A DNA stretch of 12,736 bases from Clostridiales bacterium (GTDB lineage Bacteria; Bacillota; Clostridia; Oscillospirales; CAG-272), in the NCBI GenBank assembly GCA_019415985.1, contig DXYE01000013.1, forward strand, positions 1-12,736. Reading direction: 5' to 3'. Shown one piece after another: positions 12,726 to 12,736 of this stretch. A program made the position numbers and the translations under genes. Every line of letters begins with the position of its first letter. Position 1 is the first letter of the stretch. Below the pieces are notes generated by a model. It did no database searches. It was not told the DNA's origin and saw only the letters and a program-made list of their open reading frames with translations.

Positions 12726-12736
12726 TGAAAAATCCC

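Noticed and set aside
1..12736. CRISPR array, tRNA or rRNA genes, insertion sequences
   Set aside because: No regularly spaced repeats, no tRNA-like cloverleaf with TTCGA arm, no rRNA motifs and no transposase or terminal inverted repeats with target duplications were seen.

Overview
The window looks like chromosomal DNA of an endospore-forming, anaerobic Clostridia-type Bacillota. Three things point that way: a spoIIAA / spoIIAB / sigF (SpoIIAC) locus, a ferrous-iron FeoA-FeoB pair, and strong AGGAGG-type ribosome sites with near-consensus sigma-A promoters. The base composition looks moderate (about half GC by eye, not computed). I cannot name the genus from the sequence alone.

Layout, left to right. 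(1) 77-2431 (+): feoA and feoB, the ferrous iron uptake operon, with a sigma-A-like promoter facing out of the left edge. (2) 2557-4840 (+): the sporulation sigma-F switch, made of the anti-anti-sigma factor SpoIIAA, the anti-sigma kinase SpoIIAB and sigma-F. A candidate Spo0A box sits on an unusually spaced promoter. spoIIAA and spoIIAB are separated by 513 bases without a convincing gene but with several complementary segments. spoIIAB and sigF overlap by 4 bases. (3) 4934-6338 (+): a strong sigma-A promoter, a structured leader of about 200 bases, and a cytoplasmic GH27 alpha-galactosidase-type enzyme. (4) 6339-8275 (+): a hairpin-rich leader, then a MetA-family homoserine O-acyltransferase (Glu111 predicts acetyl-CoA use) and a metal-dependent cyclase / kynurenine-formamidase-fold hydrolase. 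(5) 8448-8488: a 19-bp perfect hairpin that can terminate both converging transcription units. (6) 12229-8737 (-): a three-gene operon of two ABC half-transporters with an unrecognised small cysteine-rich protein between them.

The most interesting part is the 5' leader of the ABC operon (about 12549-12230, minus strand). A consensus sigma-A promoter is followed within about 20 nt by a 12-codon upstream ORF with a good ribosome site. Then come a series of hairpins and two tandem intrinsic terminators, the last just before the ribosome site of the first ABC gene. The 3' arm of terminator 1 can pair with the 5' arm of terminator 2. This is the architecture of transcription attenuation, as known from inducible antibiotic-resistance genes; the inducer and substrate here are unknown. 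Two other stretches deserve an RNA-structure check: the gap inside the spoIIA locus and the metA leader.

In working order, iron uptake and methionine synthesis are housekeeping functions, the spoIIA genes control forespore fate, the GH27 enzyme points to galactoside use, and the right-hand ABC operon is probably an inducible exporter.
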